A stretch of 64,000 bases of DNA from Larix kaempferi. Taxonomy: Eukaryota > Streptophyta > Pinopsida > Pinales > Pinaceae. Positions 46,577-56,385 of this stretch are shown here, one piece after another; position 1 is the first letter of the stretch; each line of letters begins with the position of its first letter. The stretch spans positions 4,860,001 through 4,924,000 of the forward strand of contig BSBM01000423.1 in NCBI GenBank assembly GCA_027924585.1, in the 5' to 3' direction. Position numbers and translations under genes: made by a program. Below the pieces are notes generated by a model that was given only the letters and a program-made list of their open reading frames with translations, was not told the origin of the DNA and made no database searches.

Positions 46577-47387
46577 TGTTAGGATATTCCTATACTCCAT
46601 CCTAGTCCCACCAGTATTTTGATCATTTACATTTTATGTCATGCATGCAGAATTAGGGTTTGCATGCATTTTGCATGCATCCCAATCATCAGTCCCAGCT
46701 CCTAGCCCCAGTTGGCCAGCCCCAATGAGCTTCTCTCGGATCAGTTTCAGCCCTCGTAGAGCTTAGTGAACCCTTCTTTCAGTTATTGCATGAGAAAGGT
46801 GCCCTTCCTTCAGTTAGTGTCGGTTACACTCAGTTACATTTAGTTACATTCAGTTAACTGAGTTCTCTCCTTGATTAACTAACCCTATCACTCTGATGGG
46901 CCTCCAGTGAGACTAGATTGCCCATTTTGACTCCAGTTAGCTCCTCATGCACCCTCCAATGAGCCTCCTTCATTTAGTTAGTCTCTTCATGTGCCAGTTA
47001 CATTCAGTTACACCTACCATACTCAGTTAGACTCAATTTGACCGACAGTTGACAGTTACTTGTGCATTGATGACTCCACCGATTATGAGATAGACTACTA
47101 TTTGTGCTCTAATGACTCTCCAGTGATCTCTTGATCACTCCATGAAGGCTAATTCGAATTGCCTCCTTAGGCATTCGAATTCCTCATGCATTGTATTATT
47201 TATATGTCCATTTGTGATTAATAAACTAGTATGTCCGAAGTATTATTGCTTCTATCTGAGTTCTGCTGTACCACATTATTTTGTTGCTTATTATATTGTA
47301 TTCACTCTTCTTCTATTTTCTTGCTTAATCCATTATTCTCTTGTGAGGCATACATCATCTCTTAGATCTGCTGTGAGGATTTTCACA
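46577..47387 (+). repeat. Element D LTR 3
   Basis: 811 bp, ending GATTTTCACA and followed by GTTAG, the outer target duplication, rather than by a primer site. This confirms it is the true 3' end. Confidence 0.92.
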
Positions 47388-48129
47388 GTTAGATTATTTT
47401 ATATGCACATTTTTCATCTATGAATTTGTAATTTGTTTTATACGTCATGCAAGATAACTTTGAGTGGCTTGGTGGAGACAATAAAAAAGTTGGTGCTATT
47501 CACTTAGAGATTATCTCTCTATAGGTATGTTTTTGAAGTTGTCAAATCATAGCTTGATTTCCATTTCCTTTGCAATTAAAGAGTTATTTTACGTCAACCT
47601 TTGTTATGAAATTACTTAGCTAAGACTTCATATTTCAAGTTTTACTTTTCTTCTTTGGATTTTTATGTTATTATTATTATTATTTTTATTTTCAATTATA
47701 CTTCTATTTTGAAATTGGAAAAGTGGATCTACTGTTCTTCACAATGTTTTTTTTATATTTTAATAAATCTTAATTTTTTTTTCTAAATCATATCTCCCTT
47801 GAAAGTGGAATATTGAAGCTTCTTTTATATCCATTTTGATTTTTTCTTTTTCTAGTTTAGCGTTGACAATATCTCGTTATAAATGATTCAATAAGTAAAT
47901 GATTTCATCTGTTGATGATCCATAGAGCTTGCTTTCTTATGGGAGCAATGAGCCCTTCTCCTATATTGTAGGTGGTTTTTCTTTAAAAGTATGGAAACCT
48001 ATTATTTGAACTGTTTGAAGGAGCATCAACTTAGCCAACTTAGATATGGTGCGTATCAAGGTTGAGTATCATCTTTACAATGTTGGGTTATTGAACATGT
48101 ATTATCACCATAAGTATACCCCATTTTTT
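47388..48129. other. No gene seen
   Basis: AT-rich flank of element D without a supported frame or element boundary. Confidence 0.5.
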
Positions 48130-48754
48130 TAGTCACTTATCACCCATTTTGAGACCACATTATGCAAACCAAACCCTAAGAATAAAAACCATTGACATGT
48201 TTTATGTTACAGTTGGAATCATAATGTGTTAATGTTTGCAAGAAATTGTGATATATTTTTAGTCTGGAATTTGGTTATATTTAAGGGTGCTAGCTCAATG
48301 GAAGAGCACCTTCCTTACATGTATGAGATTGGTGGTTCGATTCCTCCCTGCCCTATCTACATAAATCAATGACTAATTAAATGACCATTCAACAACAATC
48401 AGTGACTAAATAAATGACCATTTAACAATAATCAATGACTAAATAAATGACGAGTTAAAAACAATCAATGACTAAATAAAGGACTAAATGTACTACCAAT
48501 AACGATAATTAATGACGAGATAAATGACCAAATAACGATAATTAATGACTAAATAAATGACTAAACAGTGACAATTAATGAGCAAATAAATGACAAAATA
48601 TATGACCAATGCATGAAGCAATTCATGCAATTTATGACCAAGTGATAAATGACCAATTTAGTTGGGTGATAAGTGACTATTAATTTATGACTAGCGGTCA
48701 CGTGACCAAATTTAGTCATTTATCACCCATTTTTAGTCACTTATCACCCATTTT
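48130..48754. repeat. Repeat cluster bounded by a 21-bp direct repeat
   Basis: TAGTCACTTATCACCCATTTT occurs at 48130 and 48734. An exact inverted copy of its first 16 bases lies at 48664-48679. Between about 48365 and 48640 many units of the type AATGACTAAATAAATGACCA repeat with 25-35-bp spacing. A perfect 12-bp palindrome GGTCACGTGACC stands at 48696-48707. A tRNA-like sequence lies inside at 48284-48354. It may be a composite of a SINE and a MITE-like palindrome; no coding content. Confidence 0.7.
48284..48354 (+). tRNA. tRNA-Val(UAC)-like sequence: tRNA pseudogene or SINE head
   Basis: A 71-base stretch has tRNA layout. The D stem GCTC/GAGC is perfect, the anticodon loop CTTACAT would give UAC, the T arm GGTGG-TTCGATT-CCTCC has one mismatch, and the acceptor AGGGTGC/CTGCCCT pairs partly through wobbles. 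The anticodon stem pairs only three of five, so function as a tRNA is unlikely. The A-box-like TAGCTCAATGG and exact B box GGTTCGATTCC would suit an RNA polymerase III promoter. Confidence 0.4.
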
Positions 48755-50015
48755 GTACTAGTGAACTTAAGGTCCGATAGACCAAAGTTGGTGTCAATGG
48801 AAGTTAACCATCATCATCGTCATGATCATCATCATAAATAAAAACTAGTATCATAAAAAGAAACTTTTTAGTACTCTAAAATAATAACTCAGCAACACAT
48901 ATAACTTAATAGTGGAACGACATATTCAATTAGTTAGAGCTTGACCTACCCAAGCATGATTGGGCTTCATATGGGGGTAATTAAATACTATTGTTGAGTT
49001 AAAAAAATTACTATTGTATAATATATTTCCATCCATTGTTAAGTTTAGATATAAAATTTATATTTTTTGAATTCAAATTTTTTTTTTTTAATATTTAATT
49101 TAATACTTAAATTTTACAAAACCCTTTGTAAAATTTATATCACACTTAAAAATTAATTTATTTTAGCTAAACTCCAACCTAGTAATTGAGAAGGGAAATA
49201 TGTTTTAAAAACCTTGAAGTAACCACGATGACATCACCAAAAACAAAAGTACATGTAACCTAACCAAGCATCGTTGGGCTTGATATTATGGTAATTAACA
49301 GTTGTTGTTGGGTTAATAAAATAATAAAATAACTATTGGACAATATATATCAATTTGTTGTGTTAATTAAATAATTATTGTACAATATATTTAGGTCGAT
49401 AGGTGTTTATATCTTAGAATTTGGGGTGGACTACCATCTATGATTTTCCTAAATTGCGGGAGGATGGGCATCGTTCAAAATTTGAAATAAATAATTATAA
49501 AAAAGAATATAAAAAATAACCCGTAGCTGAATCATGGATAACTTGTAGCTACTGCATCGATAAAGGGTCCCTAATGCATGAATAAGTAGCTGAGGCATGG
49601 ATATTTGGAAGTTATTGGCATACAACTAGTTAAAATGGAAGAAAATGAAAGATTGCAACTTAGCATTGAGAACACGTAATACATAACAGTTACCGTATGG
49701 GTTAGGTTTTGGGCCTATTTAAATAGAAAACCCAGTAGGCTAAAAATACTAATTGAATTGAGAAGCCAACATGAGAATCATGTAATTATGCAACAATTTT
49801 ATTTTGACTTTGGATTTCTTTCTTTTGAATATTTCTTCTTCTTCTTCGATTTATTACTCACAAAATATACATATCTTCTGAGCTTTTATGAGAATGCGAG
49901 TGTATGTATAGAAACCGTCCAAATAGTTTTGTTTATCTATTTATCACACAATTCTTTCAAAGACAATGCTAGAAATTTTCTGCAGATTATACTAGTTTAC
50001 TTTTCTTCCATCTAG
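48755..50015. other. Gene-free AT-rich stretch
   Basis: About 49390-49560 is a diverged copy of about 20663-20860 (GATAGGTGTTTATATNTTAGAATTTGG). It ends at the splice-acceptor-like CCATCTAG just before the DUF3700 pseudogene exon. A 5' exon of that gene was looked for here and not found. Confidence 0.45.
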
Positions 50016-50814
50016 GAAGGCATTTATGATGCCATGCAGATGCCATATGGAGCACATGGCCCTTACCCTACATATCAAGTTGTCAAGGGTACTATTGATG
50101 TATGCTTCAACATTGTGCTTTTTGAAAATAAACACACCGTTGTATTTGCAGTAGTGGTGAGTGTCGACATTATTAATATATGTTAAGTGTATCTTGTGGG
50201 TTTGTTTATTTATTTTTGTTTGATAAATTTGAGATTAAGTTGGCCTTAAATTCATTTGGTTGTAGGATGGAGATGGGTCAGTGCCATTGTTTTGGGGGAC
50301 AACAGTTAATGGATCTCTTGTTTTCTCTTACAATCAATGCATGTTATAGGATGGATGTGGAAAGTCTGTTGCACCCTTCTCAGCATGTAGGTTATATGGA
50401 TTTAAGCTTTTAGATTCTAAAACGTTCAAATTTGATACGCCAATGTAAATACTTGAAATTTTTTAAGAAGCATTAAACTAACAAATTTATTTAACTTAGA
50501 AATTGTCAAAATTTTAGAAATGAGAACAACACCTCATAAGAAATGTATAATAGAGACTATTACAAATACTTGAAATTTTCCATGTTAATGAAATTTCCAT
50601 TAAATATGCTTTGAAATTGTGGATTTTAGGGTGAATGTTTTGGGATGGTGGGGGATTGCAGAACTTTGAGCATCCTATGAATAAGATGAAAGCCATGCTG
50701 AGGGTCAATAGTGAGGGCCACAAGCGTGGAGCCACTTTCAAAGTGGATAAATTCACTAGGATCAATAGCATACGTCGAGTGGATAGTGCATCCAATTGGG
50801 AAACCTTTGTCTGA
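50016..50814 (+). pseudogene. TSJT1 / aluminium-induced-type (DUF3700) pseudogene, three exons
   Basis: Three exons join in frame: 50016-50156 (GPYPTYQVVKGTIDVCF, HTVVFAV), 50266-50386 (DGDGSVPLFWGTT, DGCGKSVAPF) and 50630-50814 (GGLQNFEHPMNKMK, VDSASNWETFV, stop). The introns have GT-AG ends (50157-50265 and 50387-50629). These segments match the C-terminal half of plant TSJT1/Wali7-type proteins, whose fold resembles class-II glutamine amidotransferases and whose role is unclear, mostly stress- or auxin-linked expression. A TAG at 50347, where GCGK relatives have Gln or another sense residue, and a TGA at the start of exon 3 break it. The 5' exon is missing. Retained introns show it arose by DNA-level duplication rather than from mRNA. 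Confidence 0.8.
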
Positions 50815-50898
50815 TAGCTGATTCATTTTTTCTTCCTGTTTTTTATGATTATTTTGCTCATAAATGTGGATTTGGATTTCCATGATAACGGTGATAGT

Positions 50899-51121
50899 TG
50901 TTAAGAATTGTAATCTCAACGGTTATGAGTTGGTTAATTAGTTGTGTTTGCTAGTTGAGTAGGACACTTCGCTATCCCATAGTATTTCATGTCCCATAGT
51001 ATTGGAGAGTAGTATTGATGTGATTTAATCCTATATAAGCCTGAATTTAATAATAAGAAGGAAATGAATATGCCCATTTGTGTTCTATCTTCTATTTTCT
51101 TTTGTCTTTTATATTTTAACA
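50899..51121 (+). repeat. Copia-C 5' LTR
   Basis: A 223-bp segment from TGTTAAGAATTGT to TATTTTAACA, with a TATA box TATATAAG at 51032-51039. The 3' end is fixed by the primer site. The 5' end is chosen from the TGTT motif and cannot be checked against the absent 3' LTR. Confidence 0.65.
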
Positions 51122-51134
51122 TGGTGTCAAAGAG
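51122..51134 (+). other. Copia-C primer-binding site
   Basis: TGGTGTCAAAGAG follows the LTR. It is related to the TGGTATCAGAG initiator-tRNA site with changes. Confidence 0.75.
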
Positions 51135-51293
51135 TATGGCCTGATCCATACCTGTTGTTGTTGGGTAAGCCTTTTCACATAGTGGAAAGCACAAACGTGT
51201 AGATCAAGATGGAACACATCGACGTGGAGGAGAAGCTTCATAGATTTGGGGATGCATCAAATATTTTTTTATTTTATTTATTTTTTTGTTAGA

Positions 51294-51465
51294 GCCATCG
51301 ACTCACTTTTTGTTAAGGCAAAGAGATCCACCAGCTCACTTTCTGTTAAGGCAAAGAGAGCCACCAACACACCTTCTGTTAAGGCAGAGAGAGCTATTGG
51401 TGCACTTGTTTTTAAGATGAAGAGAGCCATTGATGCACATTCTTTTAAGGCAAAGAGAACCACCG
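51294..51465 (+). repeat. Copia-C leader: 33-bp tandem repeat, left part
   Basis: Five exact-length 33-bp units start at 51294, each with GTTAAGGCAAAGAGA or a variant. They are followed by the first 7 bases of a sixth unit, where the insertion begins. In one frame the units give an 11-residue lysine/arginine-rich peptide period (SVKAKRATNTP). No start and stop of a convincing leader protein were found. Confidence 0.9.
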
Positions 51466-51903
51466 TGTAACATCCCAAAAATCGCTAAAAATTTAAAATT
51501 TTTGAGATAGCAAAATCACTAAAATTGCTAACTGTGGAATAAAAGATATTTAACTAATTAACTAATGGCAGCTTAACACAATTACAATTTTTATTCCTGA
51601 ACATAAAAGGACAGTAGATTATAAATATAATTCGATATACATTACTTAATTTCTCATGTGTTATGGTTCTAGTGATAATACTGAGGACTATGTTTGCATG
51701 TTTCTAAAGGGGTTCCTACAGGGTGCCCTTAGGTTTACTTAGCTTAGATAGCTAAAGCATTGGACCTTTTTCTTTCGCAAATCTGTAGGTAAGGTAATAA
51801 GACAATTCAAGTACTTCAAGAAAATTATATATGCTTCAGCTAGCCATCTCTACTATAAGATAGATATGTGTACTGCCGTCCATGCAGGTATCGATGGTGT
51901 TAA

Positions 51904-52973
51904 CACCCAAATTGACCCCTAGGTTGTAAGAAGGGGAATTCGGGGTAACCACTAACCAATATTTGGACTGATGTTACTGACCCAACACAGTCTAAGAGGG
52001 CTCTCTCAATAAACTAATGAAAAAATTGGAAATAATCAAGGGCGTCAACCATGAAAAAGAACACCAGCATTCATTCTTCAAGATGTTCTATTCAAACATA
52101 CACAGAAGGTCATATTTCTTTCGGACAAAATTTACATCTATAAACCATTGATTGGAGAACAACAGGGATCTATATTGGGCAATGGAGTCAATTTGAGCAT
52201 AAGATAAACATCATTATCAAATTATTAGCATATACATTCACACACGGGCAAGGTAGAAACCAACTATTAGTCAAAGTGATTTAATTGGTGAAACAGAAGA
52301 GAGATGAACAATCCATTGATATAAGGCATACACAGATGAATCCTATACCAACTTTAGCAGAAATATTTTGTGAAATACTTGGTAAGAAATGAACAAGGCA
52401 TAATTTCTATGAATCTCATTTAGATGCTACATTGAACCAAGTACGAAGGAATATTAACAATCATGGATTAACAAAGGAAAGAAACACATATCACATAGGA
52501 AAGGGAAAAAAACTACTAGACCAATTACACAGGAATCCCTGAAAAATGCATGTAAGCTTCTGACAACTTTATTCAAAAAAATATCTCAAAATAACAATAG
52601 TGGACAAGATATGCAGAGCTCCAAAAGTTATCCACCCCTTCCATTTAAAAATACCTGGAACTTATAGTGGCTTGGAGTCTCATACTTGGCCCATTTGAAA
52701 TAGAAATTAGTTACAATATAGAGAAACCTCATCATACTTTAGATGTCACTATCATAAAAAAGAAAATATAACAAGATAAGCTTAACTGCTTTCTTGCATT
52801 TGCCGGTATGTCGTTAAACAATATAAAATATATTAAAATATCTGTTCAATGGTGAAACTTCTTTACATAACAGGAAACCCACTGCCACGTCCTGAAAAAT
52901 CAAAATCCTAAATATATTACAAACTTTCATATAAAAAATAAATTGATATTTAGAAAATGCATAGATCCAAGAT
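51904..52973. other. No gene seen (left part of the 9.84-kb insertion)
   Basis: AT-rich sequence downstream of the family B stop. It probably contains its 3' untranslated region. No ORF or repeat of note. Confidence 0.45.
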
Positions 52974-55900
52974 CTAGGGGGTAGCAACTGCTAGTGGAGT
53001 GTGATAGGTATATTTCATCCTTCTGTATTTCTCCACAAGGACCCAAAGTTCAGGTGTTGGGATGTCGTAACTTGTCATCTCTTTCACTAGGACCCTTATG
53101 TCAAGGTGATCAATAGAAGACATGGGTGGAAGCCCTTCACCGATAGAGGTCAACCTGTACAACATCTCAAACTCTTTGGTCATCTTGTCCATCAAAATTT
53201 TCCCTGTAAGTGGCAGGGTCAAATGTTGGAACTTTGAATGATCCATCCGCCTGCTAAACATCAACTTTTTATGCTCACTTTGGGGAATCAATTTTTGCTT
53301 TTCATCCCAAAATGCAGGAAATCCTTTTTCTATTAACCCTTCAAACTGTCCTTTGAACTCTGTTAACTATCCATTCATTTCATTTGCTTTGGCTTCCATA
53401 GTTTCGACTAATGCATGCTTCCCCGGGATTCATCTTGTTGTTGCAATGGTTGTGACCCTGTCCTTAATGTTCAAATCTATGATATCCTTATCTGTCAAAC
53501 CATTAAAAAATTTTATAGCATTATGCGCAGTCTCCTTTGGCTTTTTGTTCAGCTTTTCCTTCATGGTAGTGCAGCTCCCAAAGGCATCAGTGACTATCTT
53601 TTCCTTTATCCTCATGAAATCTAGATAAGGTCTGAACCTCTCAGCTTCCCGGATAATTAAATCCCAAACCAAATGCTTGCATCCCTGCATAGTTGTTTGC
53701 CTTGTAACTTGCTAAGCAAACCTATTATTAATCTTTAACAATTCCTTATACTTTTCCTATAGGGCATGTGTCCTTTTTTCCTTTTTGTCATTTTCTTCCT
53801 TTAGTCTTTGATTTTCCTCTTTAATTTAGTTCTCATATTTAAACCTCCTTTAGGCTGACCTGGGACATGTCTTGTACAAGGCTATCAGTACCATCCTTCT
53901 CCTTATTCAAGCCTTCGCTTGCCTGCTGTGAACTTATATTTGACAAACTGCTCTGCAACTCTTCAATTTGACTCTTCAAACTCATCTTCTATTTCTCCCA
54001 GCATACTTCTTTCTATTCAAACCTTAACAATTTAGCTTTACTATTGCTGATCTCCCTATTTAAATCTTCTTTTTCTTGTATTAACTTTGTCTCTTCAGGA
54101 GCTTGTATCAACTGGGTGTTGGGGATTTTCATTTTCTTTGTAGGATCTGGATCAAATTATCTTTCTCCATTAACATTTTCTTGCTTACTTTGCCCCCGCC
54201 ATCACTTTCAATTAAATCAAACTACAGCTTTTTGACCTGTTGCTGAAATGCTTTATTCTCTAACCTTTCATGTTTTAACTAGGCATCCATTTTATTTACA
54301 GCAATTTCCAATTTAGAGATCTTCAAGGCTGCTTCCACTAAGTCATCATATAGACCCTCTTTAATTTGCCTATGAAATTGAATTTTGTCAGGAAAGGGTA
54401 TCTTCTTCTAGTTTATTCTCGCTTCTGTCATTTTTTCTTTATTGGACATCGTAAGATTGAAAGTGTGTGTCTTGATGTCCCTACTCATCATCAAAGACAT
54501 CTATGTTTTAGACAAACTCCTTACTGTGGGAATTAGTTCAAAAAGCTTCTGTGCAGATGCTTGCTTATTTTGCCCATGATACTTGAACATATCCTCTTGG
54601 GATTGAAATTACTGTCCTCCCTCCCTCCTACGGTATCTTGGAATTTATACTCATGGACTTGGATAACTAGGGTTGATAACCCCTCTTTCTGCTCATCTAT
54701 ATCACTTATCAGAACAGCTAACTCATCCGAGGTTTCCAATTTCAGTCCTTTCTTTTCATTTTCTTCCTCTTCTTCTATCTCAATGACTTCTTGTAAATCT
54801 CTCTTCATGCCTACCTCTAGAGTGTTAAGTAGTTGGTCTACTTCCATAGAATCATTAGTCACGATTGAAGCTTGTACTTGTGAATTTAGGGTTTCTTACC
54901 CTCCGGGCTCATATTGCAATAAATTCTGCCACTTCAACAATCCTTCAGTCTCTTGATGTTCAAATGTCTTCAAGTTATTTTTCTTCTCCCTTTCGGCTAT
55001 GATATGCAAAGGATCATACGCGATCACCACATCTTTTCTGAACTCCATATTTCTTAACAATTTTTCCACTTCACTAACAACTTCTTTATTCTTTACAATA
55101 AAAGCGCTGACTTGCCAAGGGAGCTTTAGATCAAAACCCTTCTTAAATTTCCCAAACTGTTCCTCTTCTACGATTAACCTCTGTCGAATGAACTCAAGGG
55201 AAAAAACTCTCAAAGTAAAAAATGTTGGCAAAAAGTATGGTTCATGTACAAAACCATACACTCTTATCACTATGGCATCTTTCAGCAAGAACCAGTTGCC
55301 AATGGCTAGTTCATCTTTCAACTGCATTAGAGTTTGCATTTCTGGTAGCACTCTGGGCAGTTCTTCTTTAAATATAACCTTGTACACAGCAAATAGAATA
55401 CCAAATTCCTTGGAAAGAGTATCTAAGAGAATTGTAACTCATCTGCACTACTATGCAGAACCATCTTAATCAAATATGCTTGAAACCGAAAAAATCTGGT
55501 ATTTTCAAAACAACTCAACTGTGCATGGATTCTTTCTGCCAAAAATTCCTCAAATTTGAGGGATGGTACTGATTCACTTCCCACCTCTGGGGAACTAACA
55601 CTAATCCCGAATAATAGGCTTAGTTGTACTTCGGTTATCCACAAATCTGTATCTAAACCTAAAAATTGTGCTATCAAAGAGAGAAACAACTGGGTGTGGT
55701 CATTAAAAAGGCTGACGTCCAGTGGGTAGGGGGTATCTGTAACTTCTACATTGGGTTTTAAGCAAGTAACAAGGAAGGCTTTACGAATTTCTGGGGAAAT
55801 ATGTCTGTACAAGGTAACGACCAACTCTTCAGAGAAACTTTCAGGAATTAGGGCTAGTGACTTGGGCATGGCAAGGGTACTTTGAATGATAACAGCATCT

Positions 55901-56193
55901 ACACTATAGACAAATTTAGACCTCTTGGTGTTCATTATTACTCGTTGGGGTTCTGCGTAATTCAACGAACACCATGATGCGAACACTGGGAAAGGCATTA
56001 TCTGTTCCAGGGAAAAGAAGATGAACAAGGACTTATGGACTCTATGGACATCTAACCCCTATTCAAGCAGAGCATTCATCCTTCTTTTAACTTATGGTAT
56101 AGGGAGCCGAAGGTCTGGGTCAACCACATCACAGTCTCTGTCTTCTAGGGCTACTCTAACCCTAGAACTGGTAGAAACCTGTTTGTCTGCCAT
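52974..56193 (-). pseudogene. Family B: broken ORF of about 1,000 codons, globular ends and coiled coil, unknown function
   Basis: The minus frame starts MADKQVSTSSRVRVALEDRD at 56193 and is followed through 55423. It then shifts to 55387-54533 and again to about 54500-52974, with several stops. Two N-terminal globular segments (SYSVDAV-like region; ELPRVLPEMQTLMQLKDE, HEPYFLPTFFTLRVFSLEF) precede an acidic run (EVIEIEEEEENEKKG), a coiled coil (about 54400-53750) and a C-terminal globular segment (53690-52974, ending TPLAVATP). One early stop is GAA-TAG-GGG where Gln is expected. I do not recognise the family. Its layout matches family A although I see little residue identity. A TATA box stands upstream at about 56369-56380. 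Confidence 0.5.
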
Positions 56194-56385
56194 TTTACGA
56201 CTATAAAACAGACTGCATGTTGCAAACAAAGGAGGTTTGGAACCCTACCTATCACAGAAAGCTTAAAAGCGATCTTCCCACTGTCATCCTCTTCGGCCTC
56301 TGCACGTCCAGAAGCTTCCAACTCAGACAGGTCTGAGAAAGAAATGTGAACTTTACACATGCTTTGTTATATATATAAAACTTTC
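56194..56385 (-). promoter_or_regulatory. Family B upstream region: TATA box and short leader exon
   Basis: On the minus strand TTTTATATATATAAC (about 56367-56380) precedes a short frame MCKVHISFSDLSELEASG (from 56360) that ends KLSVIG at a G-GTAGG junction near 56247. TTTTATAG just before the main ATG could be a splice acceptor. The arrangement resembles the family A upstream region. Both splice sites are inferred. Confidence 0.35.

Larger units (their letters stand above)
42217..47387 (+). mobile_element. Element D: three-LTR array of a non-autonomous LTR retrotransposon
   Basis: Three LTRs (42217-43044, 44402-45219, 46577-47387) alternate with two internal regions of exactly equal length, 1,357 bp (43045-44401, 45220-46576). 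Each internal region starts with TGGTATCAGAGC, an exact initiator-tRNA primer site, and ends with a G-rich polypurine tract against the next LTR. The outer flanks both read GTTAG (42212-42216, 47388-47392), so one insertion event underlies the whole array, which then grew by recombination. Neither copy has protease, integrase or reverse transcriptase. Each has one gag-like ORF. Confidence 0.93.

Noticed and set aside
48284-48354. Functional tRNA-Val gene
   Set aside because: The anticodon stem pairs only three of five and the acceptor relies on wobbles; kept as tRNA-like at low confidence.
51466-51905. Left LTR of the 9.84-kb insertion ending at GATGGTGTTAACA
   Set aside because: The end resembles GATGGTATGTTACA at 61306, but the sequences next to both ends do not align, so the LTR boundary is not claimed.
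54561-55469. Plus-strand frames of 131 and 156 codons
   Set aside because: They lie antisense to family B, which has the more protein-like composition and the consistent long reading across segments.
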